A DNA stretch of 64,000 nt from assembly GCA_002270565.1 (NCBI GenBank), contig NQMI01000079.1, positions 50,555 through 114,554 of the forward strand, written 5' to 3'. This document shows, in pieces, positions 35,063 through 46,377 of this stretch. The notes beneath the pieces were generated by a model. That model was not told the DNA's origin. It worked only from the letters and a program-made list of their open reading frames with translations, and did not search any database. Within the stretch, counting starts at the first letter, position 1. Each line of letters opens with the position of its first letter. This DNA comes from Stenocarpella maydis. Its lineage: Eukaryota > Ascomycota > Sordariomycetes > Diaporthales > Diaporthaceae. Both the position numbers and the translations under genes were made by a program.

Positions 35063-35590
35063 GGCTAGTGCGCGTCGTCATCAGGGAAAGGCGGGCTTCG
35101 GGCGAGTGGTTGGTTGTGTGAGTTCGAGGGAGCCCGGGGCTCGCGTTACATGGAGCGACCGGGGCGACCAGTCCGGAGCGAACCGAGTCGTGTCGAGGCG
35201 AGTCGAGTCGAGTCGAGCGAGTCGGTGGCAATTGCGGCCAAGGCGGAGAAAGGAGCGACGGTGTGTGGTAAGGGAAGGGAATCGGCAATGATCACGGCAG
35301 AGAGGCGGCGCTCTTGGGTAGCGCTGATGTCGGCTTCATTGATGTTTAGTGTTGGGGAAGGATCGGCGTGGTGCTATGCGGCCATGGTTGTTGGAAACAA
35401 GGCCTGTTCGGTGTCAGGAGGCCAAGGAGACAAGACGAGACGAGACCTGTTGCGTTGCGGCCCATGATACGCTGCGCTATGGAGCTACGCACGCAGCGTA
35501 CCAGGCACTGTGCCGACCGCCCGAGGGGGTCCGGGGGCCAGCTGACTCAGCAAGCCTGCCACTGGCACAGCCACCTGCAATTCAAATACC
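35063..35590. promoter_or_regulatory. promoter and leader of the M28 gene
   Basis: Gene-free GC-rich stretch upstream of the M28 gene. Contains a short GAGTC tandem repeat near 35,193-35,222 that would lie in the 5' leader. Confidence 0.4.
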
Positions 35591-35595
35591 CAAAG

Positions 35596-35808
35596 TGTGG
35601 CAATAGTAGTGTGCAACAGCACATTGGTGGGCTATCGCTACAGCCACCGTACTGTAGCCAGAGGGCGTAGTTGCTTACTAAGCAACTACCACCCACTATA
35701 TAGACCCGAGATAGCTGGCGGGCTACGCCCACTGCACCCACTACTCGAGACAGAGAGAAATACAAGAACAACACCCCACTCGTATTGCAATACGTGACCC
35801 ATCCAACA
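35596..35808 (+). repeat. solo LTR, 213 bp, Ty1/copia-like
   Basis: Bounded by TG..CA (TGTGGCAATAGTAG to CATCCAACA) and by an exact 5-bp target duplication CAAAG at 35,591-35,595 and 35,809-35,813. Contains a TATA-like CTATATAGA and the palindrome TTGCTTACTAAGCAA. No internal coding region, so a solo LTR left by LTR-LTR recombination. No RIP-like decay, as expected for a repeat this short. Confidence 0.75.
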
Positions 35809-35813
35809 CAAAG

Positions 35814-36843
35814 GCTAATTAATTGAAGGCACTACCTGGAGCTTGGAAGCATGGCTATTGTAGGAGTGGTGCCCACAGCACATTCAGGTCTCTGACTGCA
35901 CATTGGCTTCTAGAGCTAGTTGGATGCATCATGCCAAAATCCAGACCGAATCTGGCGAATACATGCCTATTTGGATCGCTTCCATAGGCCCTGATCTTGC
36001 TTTGCGGAGCTTCGTCCCGTGCTGTAATAGCACTTGGACCGTTTGGTTTACCAAGTATTGTGTCTATGACCTAAAGAATTGCTATGAGTAACTACCGATC
36101 CAGTTAGGAGATGCAGAGCATGAGCAGCCATTCCGGCCTGATATGAATCAGGGGCCATCACAATGGGATAGTTTCGGATACACTTGACTAGTTTTATGCT
36201 TAACTTGTTCACATACTCTAAACGGCTGCAGGTGGCCCCTGAATCCTGCATTAAACGCTCAAAGACCCAGCGCTAGACAATACACAATGACAACAACAGT
36301 GGATTGGAAATACATTATCTGTAACTTGAATGTGGAAACCAGCCACAGCCTCGAGGCAAGCGCCAAATATCATTAAACACTGCCTAATATGCAATCCTTT
36401 CAAGCCTGCTTAAGGTAAGCATGGTAGCACGTCCCGGTTAGCCAGTCTTATTGCCTTGTATCTCTCAGCCTACCACCTGTTCGGGAGCTGAGTTACCAAA
36501 GCACTGCAGTAGAGACGATATCGATGTCCAGACTGTAGTTGGACGACCCTCGGGTATAAGGCTAGTCTATTCATATACAATCAGTGAGCAATCGATACCA
36601 GAACATATCAAGATAGACGGCCGGGACCCCGGGGGTGGCAAGCCATGCCCAGTGCGGTCGTACAATCTATGAGTGGAAACAGCAGTCGTGGTGTAGACAG
36701 ACCTCAGAATTTGGAGGATGGACTGTGGATTGAACTGCCACAGTCCAAAGCTTAAGCTGCGCATTTCCAACCCACCCCCACCAACGACAAAGAAACATCG
36801 CAGCAGCAGCAGCAACCACAACGAAACCACCATCATCATCATC
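35814..36843. other. gene-free stretch upstream of the frameshifted gene
   Basis: GC-balanced, no gene supported. The last 60 bases have CAG and CAT triplet runs (36,790-36,843) directly before the start codon of the next gene and probably form its leader. Confidence 0.5.
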
Positions 36844-37969
36844 ATGGCGCCTCCACGCCATACCATTCCCGCCCACATGCCTGCGGCGGGATTCCGTGGG
36901 AGTCTCGGTCCACACTGCTCCGCCACGAGCGTCAAGACCGTGGTGTAAATAACCCTGGCGTTGGCCCAATAGACCGTAGCCTGGTCACCTAGTTCAACCT
37001 CCCATCTCCTTTAAAAACCCCTGCAGAGAGTAACAGTCCAGTCTTTCTAAGTATTCAATCTCTTCAACAGGTCCTCGGCGACCTGCGCGACCACAGCGGC
37101 CTGGCCAGCCTCAGCCAGCCTCACCCGCGCCGACATAGTATAATAGAGCAAGCCCTCGCGGGCATTTTCGACGTAGCCCGGCGCGCCCTTGATTCCGAAA
37201 TCAATCTCCGGCGCGGCCAACGAGGCCTTCGAATTCGTCGGCGACCACCTTTGGCACTCCGGTGTTATCCCGTGGGCATGTGAGGGCGCACTCGGAGAAG
37301 AGGCCTTCATCGACCTCTTCTTCGAAGTCTACCGTCGACACCTCGATTGGCACGCGAACCCTCGCGAGCCCTTCAGCGTGAGTGATACGCTGTTGACTAA
37401 TCCTATCAGTCCACGTCACCGTTCCGTGAAAAACCTCGTCGTCATCTCGTAGCCCCACATTCCAGACTGCACCGGGCTCCTTGTTCTTACTAATAAGCCA
37501 AACACTACTATCTTGCCGTTTTTCGTCTGTTTATACTATCGGATATTCTGCTCTGGTCGCCAACAATAACGCGGAAGAAAAAGTATTGGGTTCTCAAAAG
37601 ATGACATTCTTGCCCTTACTCTAGACCAGCGAGCACGGCCCGCTCGCCCACAGCGTTGACGCCTTCCATCAGGTAGCTACTGACTACTGGGGACAGGCTG
37701 ATTTCGACGTGTGGTCGATTTATAAAGCTCCGGCGGAGGAGGGTTCCGAGCCGACCAGCCACGGTAATGGTCCTGCAGCCGCGGCATCCCATACTCTGGA
37801 GACGGGCGCCTTGCCCGCTGCTGGTGAGCCACACCCACAAACGCGGACGGTGGAGGGTAGCCAGGAGGGGGAGGAGGACATCGAGATGTGCGAGGCGGCA
37901 GCGGAGGAGGTGCACGAGTGCCTCACTCGCACCGACTTGGGCGAGGGGGATGTCAAGATGGAGGAGTAG
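36844..37969 (+). pseudogene. three-exon gene of unknown family with a 1-bp frameshift
   Basis: I propose exons 36,844-36,942, 37,071-37,377 and 37,625-37,969, each meeting the next in phase 0 across GT-AG introns (the first has branch-like CTAAG and acceptor CTTCAACAG; the second has donor GTGAGT and acceptor CTCTAG). Coding character is strong (C-rich third positions): HSIIEQALAGIFDVARRALD, then FEFVGDHLWHSGVIPWA and AFIDLFFEVYRRHLDWHA, then FHQVATDYWGQADFDVWSIY. Exon 2 needs a shift of one base near 37,214 (GCGCGGCC run) to pass from the first block to the second; an extra G is the simplest explanation, as sequencing error or true mutation. The product would be about 250 residues, with an acidic C-terminus. 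Family not recognised. Minus-strand open frames mirror these exons. Confidence 0.5.
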
Positions 37970-39931
37970 TCGGAGCTGGGAGGCTGTTGGTTGTGTTCGG
38001 TACCTCCTTCGCTGGCCCCGCCCCCCCAACCCCTTTTTTCACCCGCACACACTAAAATTGCTTTTTTGATCTTCTAATTTTGTAAAAGAAAAATAAAAAT
38101 AAAATAAAATAAAATAAAACGGCATTACTTGGCCCCCAGGCATTCCTTCATTATGAAAGCTAATCCCATGGCGCCAAGTACTGTCAACTAGGCAGGGACA
38201 TGTTGCGAAGCTCGCACGGCGCTTGAGGGCTTGAAAACAGTTTTGTGAAGAGTGTGTCATGAAAATCCAACAATATGGAGGAGTGTCTTTCGAAACGCAT
38301 GGTTTGCAGGATGAGATATCACGAAGAGGGTGATGATGGAAAAGACGTCGTTGAGACATGAGCTTTAATTAGACGATTGCGATGACTCAACAATCAAACT
38401 CTCGTCGTGTTATGTCGTCCACCCTGCTGCTTGCCTGCATGTGCCTCATCAAAAGACTCGCGGATGTTGGCACATACTGTGAGTTAAACAAAAACTGCCG
38501 ATCAATAAACTGCCAGGTCCTCAATACATCGCCTCAACCGTTGGCGTTCGAGCATCTATGCCAGTTCTGTCAGTTCAGAACTGCTTACCTGCACAGGTCT
38601 ACTGCTGATAGCCCTGGACGCGCACCGACCAGGACTCTCCAAACCAACAATCAATATCGTACGTGTTGCGAGGCATGGTTGAATGTTGTTTCTACGACCG
38701 GCAAGTCATTAGGTCAATGTTCAGTCCAGATTGCAGCAGATCGTTTCCTAAATCCATGCCAGGTCCTGAACAGGCGCGGTATGAAAACACATCCGTCCAT
38801 CTACATATATCTATAGGTAGAAGTGCGTACAGCTATGGATACTGCCTAGGTACTGAAAATACCAGTGACTTCGACGCAATGTTGAAATCACGTCAAAATT
38901 CCATGCCACTATGATCCACAAGAGACTGTCTCTACGACAGTGGCTCTGTGCTTAGGTAGTGTTGCAGCCAACCGCCTGCGTCTGCCCACATGCGACACCC
39001 GAACGGTGATGATCCCCTGTGCAACCCGAAGCTTTGGGCATGAAGTGGAAACCAGCTGAGCATATTCCAAAGGGTGTGTGCCCATCTGCCAATGTTCTGG
39101 GACTTGACAGTGGAAAGTTTTGGCAGGCGTTACTGGGAGCTCGAACTCGCCTCTCGGTGAATCGAACTGGTCTGTGTTGCTATGGAAGATGGCTCCGATG
39201 GTGTGGTTCTCTCGTCGTTGAGCTGCAGAGAGCGTGAAGCGGGTGTGAAGCAGGCTGGGGGCTGGTGTGCTGGTTGGCTGTGCCGCCCATTGATAAACAA
39301 TTGCATAACTATGCATAATTTGAAACGACAGCAAGGCACCTTGGTATAGCGCTCAGGGGGACAATTTGTTCTCAGACGGGAAACTGGGGAGTGGTCATTA
39401 CCCAATTCTCTCGTGTGCGATACCTGAGCACAGTCCGGCATCATAGTGGTTGACCGACGAATGTGATCAGGCTGGCGGCCATAGCTTGGGCAACTTACGG
39501 GCGGAAGAAATGGTACTGCTGCTTCCCAGGTGTCATATATGTCCCAAGAGTGTCAACAGTGCCGCATGATCAAGATGTCTTGTACAGCTTCTACCAGAAG
39601 CCTCCTTTTCTCCGCCCGCCCTTCTTCTCTCTGCTACATTACTAACCATGAGACTTCTTTGGGGCCACGCAATATGAAATGAAGCATGCCTTCCTGCTAA
39701 TCAATACTGGCTTGCCCGATACGAGGCCTGACTGCAAGTAGTGAGTCGAGGCTGGAGTGATGATGCCTCTTATGTTTCCCCCGGGGGGCCCAATTTCGAT
39801 TTTGACCTGACGCACCATTTTTTTTTTATTCTCTGTTCTAGTCCTCGTACCTGCGAGCAAATTCATTCTACTGCCCCCCCCCCAAAAAAAAAAAGAGGCG
39901 GGACTCGTGTCCCCCACCCCCTTTGCGCTAC
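37970..39931. other. gene-free stretch
   Basis: Several open frames occur, the longest 144 codons at 38,382-38,816 (plus), Cys-rich but without a convincing fold or exon structure. An AAAAT microsatellite lies near 38,091-38,118 and an A/C homopolymer near 39,876-39,895. I see no supportable gene. Confidence 0.5.
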
Positions 39932-41315
39932 TCACGGGTCTTCCAGCAACGCGACGCAGTTTTCCCTGCCGACAGTGATGCCTACATTGCCAAGAGACTT
40001 TGTCTTGAAGCCTGCTTCGCAATACCTGAAGTAGTACTAGGTGATCGCCGTCAGTCTTGCTCGGCTGAGCCGACATCCAAACGCTTTTGCTCACCTCCCA
40101 TTGCCTTCTGAACACGTCCAGCTCGGCTGCTGTCATCTCGGGCCGACGCCTTCGCAGCGCTGGTACAATCCTGAGCTCAAAGTTTTCCAGAAAGCTTTGC
40201 CGCCAGCTCCTTAAGGCTCTTGGATAATGTGATCCGATGCTCTTGATCTCCTCCACGATCAATCTACCCCGCGAACCATGATTGATGGCCCGTACCAACC
40301 CGCTGACGGTCGGAAGGTGGCCACCAGGGAAAATGTACTTCTTGACAAAGTCCTCGCGTCGGAGATACCTGTCGTACCTGGCCTCGGGGATGGTGATGCA
40401 TTGGATATACCCAATTCCACCCTGTGGCTTCAGGTAACGATCCATGCACTCGAAGAAGATATCCAGGAAGTCGTGTCCGACATGCTCGATCATCTCGATG
40501 CTGACTATCTTGTCGAACAAGCCAAAGCCGTCCAGCTCGCGATAATCAGCCTTCAGCACCTCCACCCTATCGCCCAAGCCAGCCTCCCTGATGCGCTCCT
40601 CGGCGAGCAGCTTCTGCTCGTCGCTCAAGGTCACGGTCGTGACGCGACACCCCGTCATCCGTGAGGCGAGGATGGCAAAGCTTCCCCATCCTGTCCCAAT
40701 CTCCAGCACACGGTCCGAAGCTCTCACCCTCGTCTGGCGTATGGCGTACTCGAGCTTCCTGATCTGCGCGTCCTGAAGCGTCTCGGCTTGGGAGCGGGGA
40801 TCAGAGCTTGGCAGCCAGATCGGAGCAGAATATGTCAGGTCAGGGCTGAGGATGGAGGAGAAAACCTCGTTGCTCTGAGAGTAATGTTGCTCTGCGTTGT
40901 CCTTTGCCGTGCTGATGTCGTTGGTCTTGCCTGAGGCGACCAAAAACAACTTGCCAAGGAGCCACGGTAGCAACCCAGCAGCTGTGGGCTTGTTAGTGAC
41001 TGCGCTGTTGCCGATGAAGAACTCGAAGACGGCAGTGAGGTCGTCTGAGCTGATCTCGTTGAGCAGGTAGCTCTCCGCAAACCCGATATCTCCGAACAGG
41101 AGGACCCTGGTCCAGAAAAGGTCGCTGTGTACTCTGACGATGGGCATTGGGTCAGAATGAGGCATTTGCCCCAATACGTGTGTCCCACCGTCTACAGTCT
41201 CAACCCTCAACGCTCCTGCATCTGCGCGTGAGACGCTACCAAGGACCAGATGCCTAGGGATCGATTTGATTTTCGACAGATAAAGATGAGTTAATCTGAT
41301 GTACGATGTTGCCAT
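39932..41315 (-). CDS. cyclopropane-fatty-acyl-phospholipid synthase-like methyltransferase
   Basis: SAM-dependent methyltransferase of the CFA synthase family, which adds a methylene or methyl group to unsaturated acyl chains of membrane lipids. Exons 41,315-40,095 and 40,036-39,932 with a 58-nt GT-AG intron (donor GTGAGC, acceptor CACCTAG); 441 residues. SAM-binding loop VLEIGTGWGS at 203-212, EMIEHVG at 274-280, YLKPQGGIGYIQ at 294-305, and YIFPGGHLPT at 327-336 are all family hallmarks. The short second exon supplies the conserved end YYFRYCEAGFKTK..LGNVGITVGR. I chose the ATG at 41,315; the open frame runs on upstream but without another ATG. No membrane segment. It lies tandem with the P450 gene, 1.75 kb apart, same strand. 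Confidence 0.9.
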
Positions 41316-41920
41316 TTTAGAAGCAGCTTGAGATTTCTGCAAAAAAGAAGATACCCTTGATTTATTTTTCAATCGTCGTATAGTTGTAGAACGACCAAGG
41401 GCCCTCGAGGCTTATATCTCTTACAGCATCTAAGGCTACTATTATCGCCGCAGAAGTGTCCATGAATAGATTGAGACGGCCGGACCCGCGCCCCTGCCTA
41501 GGACTGAGCTTCTGCGGTGGGGGAGAGGAAATGATCCCTAGACCTGGCCCTTTGCCAATTCCACGGCGGGGGCGAGGTGCCATCCCACGACGGGCTCAAC
41601 ACACTACCACTCCTGCATGTGGCATGCGAGCTGGCGTCGGCGCCATATGTCTGGGCATTGATGGTGAGTCCACAAAGCTCTCCACCCTGATGCTCTGCGG
41701 GCAGAAAAGCCGAGCACAAGGCCGCAGCGACACGGCTGATGAAAGAGGTTTCCGCAGGAGATCAGCGCCAACCATGGCGCCACCTCCGCCAATGTGCAGA
41801 TGCATGCGAAGAAGATGTGGCTGCTGGTGTGCAATCACCCCGGAGGTTGATGTCCCGGAGGTTGATGTCACTGGTGGGCAGGTTAGAGCCTGGACGGGAA
41901 TGAGTCTATACCTGAGAGTT
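41316..41920. other. upstream region of the CFA synthase-like gene
   Basis: GC-rich with long chance open frames on both strands (one of 176 codons, Pro/Arg-rich and without recognisable domain). GAGGTTGATGTCC(C/A) is repeated at about 41,844 and 41,859. Contains the promoter of the CFA synthase-like gene. Confidence 0.45.
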
Positions 41921-41939
41921 ATTCTGACTTGCGAGCCAA

Positions 41940-42485
41940 AGTATCAAAACCACGCTAACAACGCGCATAACACAACACACACCTAGAAAAAAGTCAACTT
42001 TTCCAATTTAGCTACAATTTATATAAGACCTATATTATTAAAAAGCCATTTCTTTTCTTCTCTTCAATTATCTTTTAAATTATAATTATATATTTAAGTA
42101 AAGAAAAATTTAAAGTTAAAGTTATATTATTTTAAAGTTATTTTAAATCGAAAGTTTAGCTTTAATAAGTATATAATTTAAAGATTAGAAACAGCATTAG
42201 AAATATATTAATAAACTTACTTTAACCAATTAAAACTGTCTTATTTTTTTAATGTTTCGAATTTTCTTTATATTTAATAATTTGTATATTATATCTTTAA
42301 TATACCTTTAAACTAACTAAGCCCCATATTAAAAGAAAGAAGAAAGAACGCTTTTTCTTTTAATATGGGGCTTATTTAGCTTGGAGGTATTATGGAGGTA
42401 TGACGTATAGAATTATTGGAATTTGAGGAGAAATTAAGAACTAAGGTGTGTTGTCATGTGCGCGTCACTTAGCGAAGTCCTTCCT
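41940..42485. mobile_element. MITE-like element with ~35-bp terminal inverted repeats
   Basis: The left end (CGCTAACAACGCGCATAACA, near 41,953) and the inverse complement of the right end (CGCTAAGTGACGCGCACATG, near 42,455-42,475) match over about 35 bp, up to CACACC..TAG. The interior is AT-rich and noncoding and includes a large fold-back (42,302-42,390). A related end sequence occurs at 45,898-45,945 beside a Tc1-like transposase, suggesting that transposase family as the mobiliser. Exact ends and target duplication are not fixed. Confidence 0.5.
42302..42390. repeat. 37-bp inverted repeat (hairpin)
   Basis: Arms 42,302-42,338 and 42,354-42,390 with a 15-nt loop. The inner 21 bp (TAAGCCCCATATTAAAAGAAA) pair perfectly; the outer part differs only by a few changes, mostly C/T or G/A, and weaker pairing extends further on both sides. 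It is the centre of the MITE-like element. Confidence 0.85.
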
Positions 42486-42615
42486 TCGCAGAGGTGCGCT
42501 TCTTGGCCTCGACCTTGCCTTTTCCGCCATTTCGGCACACCACCCATTGAGGTTGTCCTCTTAGCTTGGCGCCATGGAAGGGATAGGTCTTGACAGGATT
42601 GACGCTTAGTTTCAT
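42469..42615 (-). CDS. short open frame, possible gene fragment (48 aa)
   Basis: A 48-codon minus-strand frame starting ATG with MKLSVNPVKTYPFHGAKL and WVVCRNGGKGKVE. It looks protein-like but is short and ends inside the terminal repeat of the MITE-like element. It could be the last exon of a gene broken by that insertion, or chance. No family recognised. Confidence 0.2.
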   Translation of the reverse strand: MKLSVNPVKTYPFHGAKLRGQPQWVVCRNGGKGKVEAKKRTSAKEGLR

Positions 42616-43068
42616 TGCATATCATGTTGTATTATTCATTTTTGATGCAGGTGAAGACGAGCAAAGCTATTGGTTGGAGAGGCTAGCCCTGCAGCAACGC
42701 TACGACAAATACAGATACCGAAAGGGAACAAAGAATTAGTTCAAGTGTTTGTTTGAGCGAGAATTCTCTTCAGCTGCACCCTTGTTGTGTTGTCTCAAAC
42801 AAAAAATCCGGCTTCGGCACATGACCTAATGTGACGTCCTCCATACGGAGGACGAGCCGGTAACAAGGAGAGACTAGTCTGCCCGGGGAGTGTCTCGAAT
42901 CCTCAAGGAAGAATACACCCGTGCTGCCGTGCCGAGGCGATGGCCCGACTTATGCACCTCCCCCCTCGGCCCGGAGGATCTGGTCCGACCTTGCTTGGAG
43001 CCGCATATCCAGGTCGCATTGTCATCCGCCTCGCTGCCTCGTTGCTCGTCTGCCTTGTCATGGCTGTC
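42616..43068. other. 3' region of the P450 gene
   Basis: GC-balanced sequence downstream of the P450 stop; open frames on the plus strand here are the antisense shadow of the P450. No separate gene. Confidence 0.5.
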
Positions 43069-44790
43069 TCAACTCACAGACACCCAGACTCCATCCGCAT
43101 TGCGGAACGAGACTGCCTTGGCCTCCCTGAACGCCGCGTGCTTGGCCCCCTCATTCGTCCGCAGACAGGGAAATTCCTGCAGCAGACGCACAATCGCGTA
43201 CTTGACTTCTGTCTTGGCCATCTGTCGGCCGAGACACGAGCGGCGCCCTGAGCCAAACGGCATGAAGAACTTCTCATTGGCGTCGCCGCCTGTACCGCCC
43301 TCTCCTGCAGAGCCGGCCGCGGCAAGGGTGGCCCCGGACTCGTCCGGACTGGCCCATCGCTCAGGCCTGAACTCGGCCCAGTCTTGACCATACCACCGTG
43401 GATCACGGTTCAGCGAGTAAGTGGACCAAACGACAGTCGTCCGAGCGGGGACGACAATGGAGCTTTGGCCATCTTGGCCACCTCCCCTCGGAAGGATGGT
43501 GTCGACCTTTGCTCTGCGCGAGTGTAGGGTGACGGGCGAGTAGAGGCGAAGAGCTGCAGGACCCAAGGCCATTAAACCTGGTTAGTTGCAAAGGTGCGTG
43601 GTAGGTCATATGAGCCACGACACGGATGCCGTCTAGTGTGCTGACAGCTTTGGCAGTGGGGGCAAGCACACACCTTCCTTGATAACCAACGACAGGTATC
43701 TCATGTTGTCGAGGTCCTGCTTTGTTGGTGGTTTTCCGTGCAGGGCCTTGATCTCTTGTCGTAGTCGGTCTTGGACGTGCTTGTGCCGCAGCAGAGCGTG
43801 CACTGTGTTGGCGAGAAGGGCTGAGGTGGTATCCCAGCTGGCGAAAAAGATGTTCTGCAGCTCGCCTTGGATATGGCCGTCTGGTACTCCCGCCGCTCTC
43901 ATCATCCTAAAAATGCTCCAAGGCGACGCTGGAACTGCGGAGGCTTCAGTTCTTGCCATGATACACGTCAACTTCCTCCTAAAGAAGGCTTTCATGCCGG
44001 TCACCATGGCAATCAAGCTTCGGGTTGAGCACAGCAATCTGATCCTCGCTGGCGCCCCAATTGCTACGAAGCTGGCTGAAGGACCGTCAAAGCTTCTGAC
44101 AAGTGCCAAAAAGTCGAGACCATCCTCTCCTCCTGGACTTCGTGGTACTCTCAAGCACTCCGCTGATTCCCCAAACAGAAACTCTGTGACAACGTCCAGC
44201 ATGAGCATATCAGCCAGTTTTTGGAATTCAAAGATTCCTTCGCGATTGCCCAGGAGCACCATGTGGTCTATAAGCCTTCTGATGTGGGGTTCCATAAGCA
44301 CAGGCTCGTCTGCCGCGTTGTTTGAGAAAATCGGTTTCAGCGTCGTCCTGGACTGTCTCCACTGTTCCCCATCGTTCAAGAGTATCCCGTTTCCGATGTG
44401 CTTGGCAGCCTCAGAAGCCCATTCAGTCTTTTCGTAGTTGAGGGCTTCGCGATTAGTGATGGTATTGATATTTTGGGGCTCGATTGTGTAGATATAGGGG
44501 TTGCCTAGATGGTTGGCTGCAAATGTTTGCCCATGGAGGACGTGCCGACTGCGCATTCCCTCGGAGTATTGTCCATTATCGAAGTCTGCCCATATCTGCC
44601 CGATGAGATCACTGCCAAAGAAGGGCTCCTTGTGCGGGTAATGCGGAGGAGCGCCGTTACCAGAATTGTGCCAGGGGGCAAGAGTACGATTGAGTTTCCC
44701 AATCGTCCAGGCTCCAATAAGGATAAACAACAAGACTAGGAGGATTGCCAAGGTACTCATTTGAGAAGCATATGAGACGTACGGCGGCAT
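43069..44790 (-). CDS. cytochrome P450, CYP52-like (alkane/fatty-acid hydroxylase type)
   Basis: Membrane-anchored ER monooxygenase of the CYP52 group, whose known members hydroxylate the end carbon of alkanes and fatty acids. Exons 44,790-43,674 and 43,553-43,069 with a 120-nt GT-AG intron (donor GTGTGT, acceptor CCTGCAG) that splits the codon after KE and restores the K-helix ExxR (Glu372..Arg375). Product 533 residues: membrane anchor 12-30, C-helix WRQSR at 144-148, I-helix FFASWDTTSAL with Asp320-Thr321-Thr322, PERW at 436-439, heme loop FGSGRRSCLG with Cys479. The usual AG(R/K)DTT at the I-helix reads ASWDTT. An in-frame Met at codon 11 is an alternative start. A Gly/Ala-rich insert (447-463) lies before the heme loop. 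It is intact and tandem with the CFA synthase-like gene. Confidence 0.92.
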
Positions 44791-45870
44791 TTCCGCGATG
44801 TATCATTGAGACGTACAGCAGTTGATAGGACGGAGACATAGCGGAGCTATTTGGAGCTCTCTTCGCTCAATTTATGTTTGCTGGACTGACTGAAGCCAGC
44901 TTGGTTCGCAGGCGCCAAGCCCATTCACAGCTGTTACTTATGGCGCAGGCCATATTCCAAGGACGGAGTGTGCTGCGCTTGACAAACGCTGCTGCATTCT
45001 CGTCCAGAGGGTGTGGAATGTTCGGATGCCAGAGCTTGACTCGGCTTCATGGAGGAGGTAACTTTCCCTGCGGAGACCGGTGCTAGACATGGTCATGCCG
45101 GCCCGGTTGCATATCGCACAGGCGATACGAGCATACTTTGTGGCTTATTGTCCCATTTCCCCGGCTGGGGGGAAAAGCAAAACGAGTTGTGTGCAAGCCT
45201 TTGAGCTGTTAAGGAAGGAGATTGCGAAGGTGTTCAAATCAAATCTTCTTGGCTAGGACGCTTTCTGCCTAGGTGAAAAATACAATGCAGCTTGGTACAA
45301 TGGTCTGATTCGGCCGAAGCCATGCACTTCCATGCTTGTTGGAGGTGCTCAAGTGGACAACCTCTCTCGGCCCACACCATCCCCGGTCATAAGGTACTCT
45401 CCTTTTGTGGGGCGTGAAGTACAGTGTGGTCTTATGAGGCAAAAGCCGGAAAGTGTGCGCGGCATGTCATCTATGTACTCCGTAACACAGCATTGGGTGT
45501 GGCGCTAAACCCATGGATCCCAATTGCTCGGGCGGTCGGGCCATCACTGCATTGGCCCTGCGTGATGACATCCGTCGGATACTCCAAGGTCACAAGTGCC
45601 GTCGCAGTTATCATCAGACAGGCCAGGGGAATTGGGGAGCCGAGTCTTTCAGCCGGGCATGGGTTGGACGGAATATGAAGCCCTGATTGCCGCTCCAGTT
45701 TGGTTCACGTCCCAGAAGTCCGTGAGTACCCATCCAGGCAAATCTATACCATTGAGAATCTGGACGGCAGAGGCCAGTGGCCCATATTATATCGAATTCA
45801 TTCGATTATGTCGGATTGCTGTCCGTCCTCGAGCTTGCCAAAAAAGCTAGACAAATACAGTCAGATAACT
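44791..45870. other. upstream region of the P450 gene, gene-free
   Basis: GC-balanced; open frames of up to 84 codons show no family features. Contains the P450 promoter. Composition declines towards the repeat DNA that starts near 45,880. Confidence 0.5.
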
Positions 45871-45879
45871 TTACTGGTA

Positions 45880-46377
45880 TTCTGATTTGCAAGCGAGAGT
45901 GCCAAAAACGCGCTAGTAACGCGCACATGTTGACACACACCCGTTCCCCATATAAATCGGCATCCCTTTAGCATTCAACTATTAACGCCCATTACTCAAC
46001 CCACCATGCCTTGGCACGCCGTGAGGCTATTGACCCCATATAAATCAACTCTCACGATTCAATATATGGTGTTTTTGCAACTATATGGTGCTGCCTCACC
46101 CTGCTGGAGCTTACGATGATTAAGGGGCTTCTAGATATCAATCTAGCTGATGATGCAACTATTATAAAGATTATAAAGTATTCTAAGCGCTAGATATATA
46201 AGCTAAGGAGGAAGAATCGAATATCCGGTGATATATTCACGCTGGGCATATTGCTGTCAGCCTATAATAGCATACGGCTGAGTGACTTCTATTATAACGT
46301 TCGTAATTTAAGTCCCGGGCGTTTATACATTCTAATACGTTTTCTTGTTACCTAGGCCCTCCTTAACCACCTTTCCA
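45880..46377 (+). pseudogene. Tc1/IS630-like transposase, 5' part
   Basis: A terminal sequence (TTGCAAGCGAGAGTGCC.. then CGCTAGTAACGCGCACATG, 45,890-45,945) like the ends of the MITE at 41,940 is followed by a plus-strand coding remnant: INLADDATIIKIIKYSKR, KLRRKNRISGD (46,120-46,230) which fits the helix-turn-helix N-terminus of Tc1/IS630-type fungal transposases, then continues to ALLNHLS where an LTR-A is inserted at 46,378. The catalytic half resumes at 49,762. TAG/TAA stops show RIP. Confidence 0.6.

Noticed and set aside
37047..37458. Two minus-strand frames that look protein-like
   Set aside because: They mirror the plus-strand exons codon for codon; the plus strand has the start codon, splice sites and a third exon, so it is preferred.
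38382..38816. 144-codon plus-strand open frame with several Cys residues
   Set aside because: Considered as a small secreted protein, but no convincing signal peptide, irregular codon use and no splice context.
41456..41986. 176-codon plus-strand open frame
   Set aside because: Pro/Arg-rich, crosses into the MITE terminal repeat, and has no domain; likely chance in GC-rich DNA.
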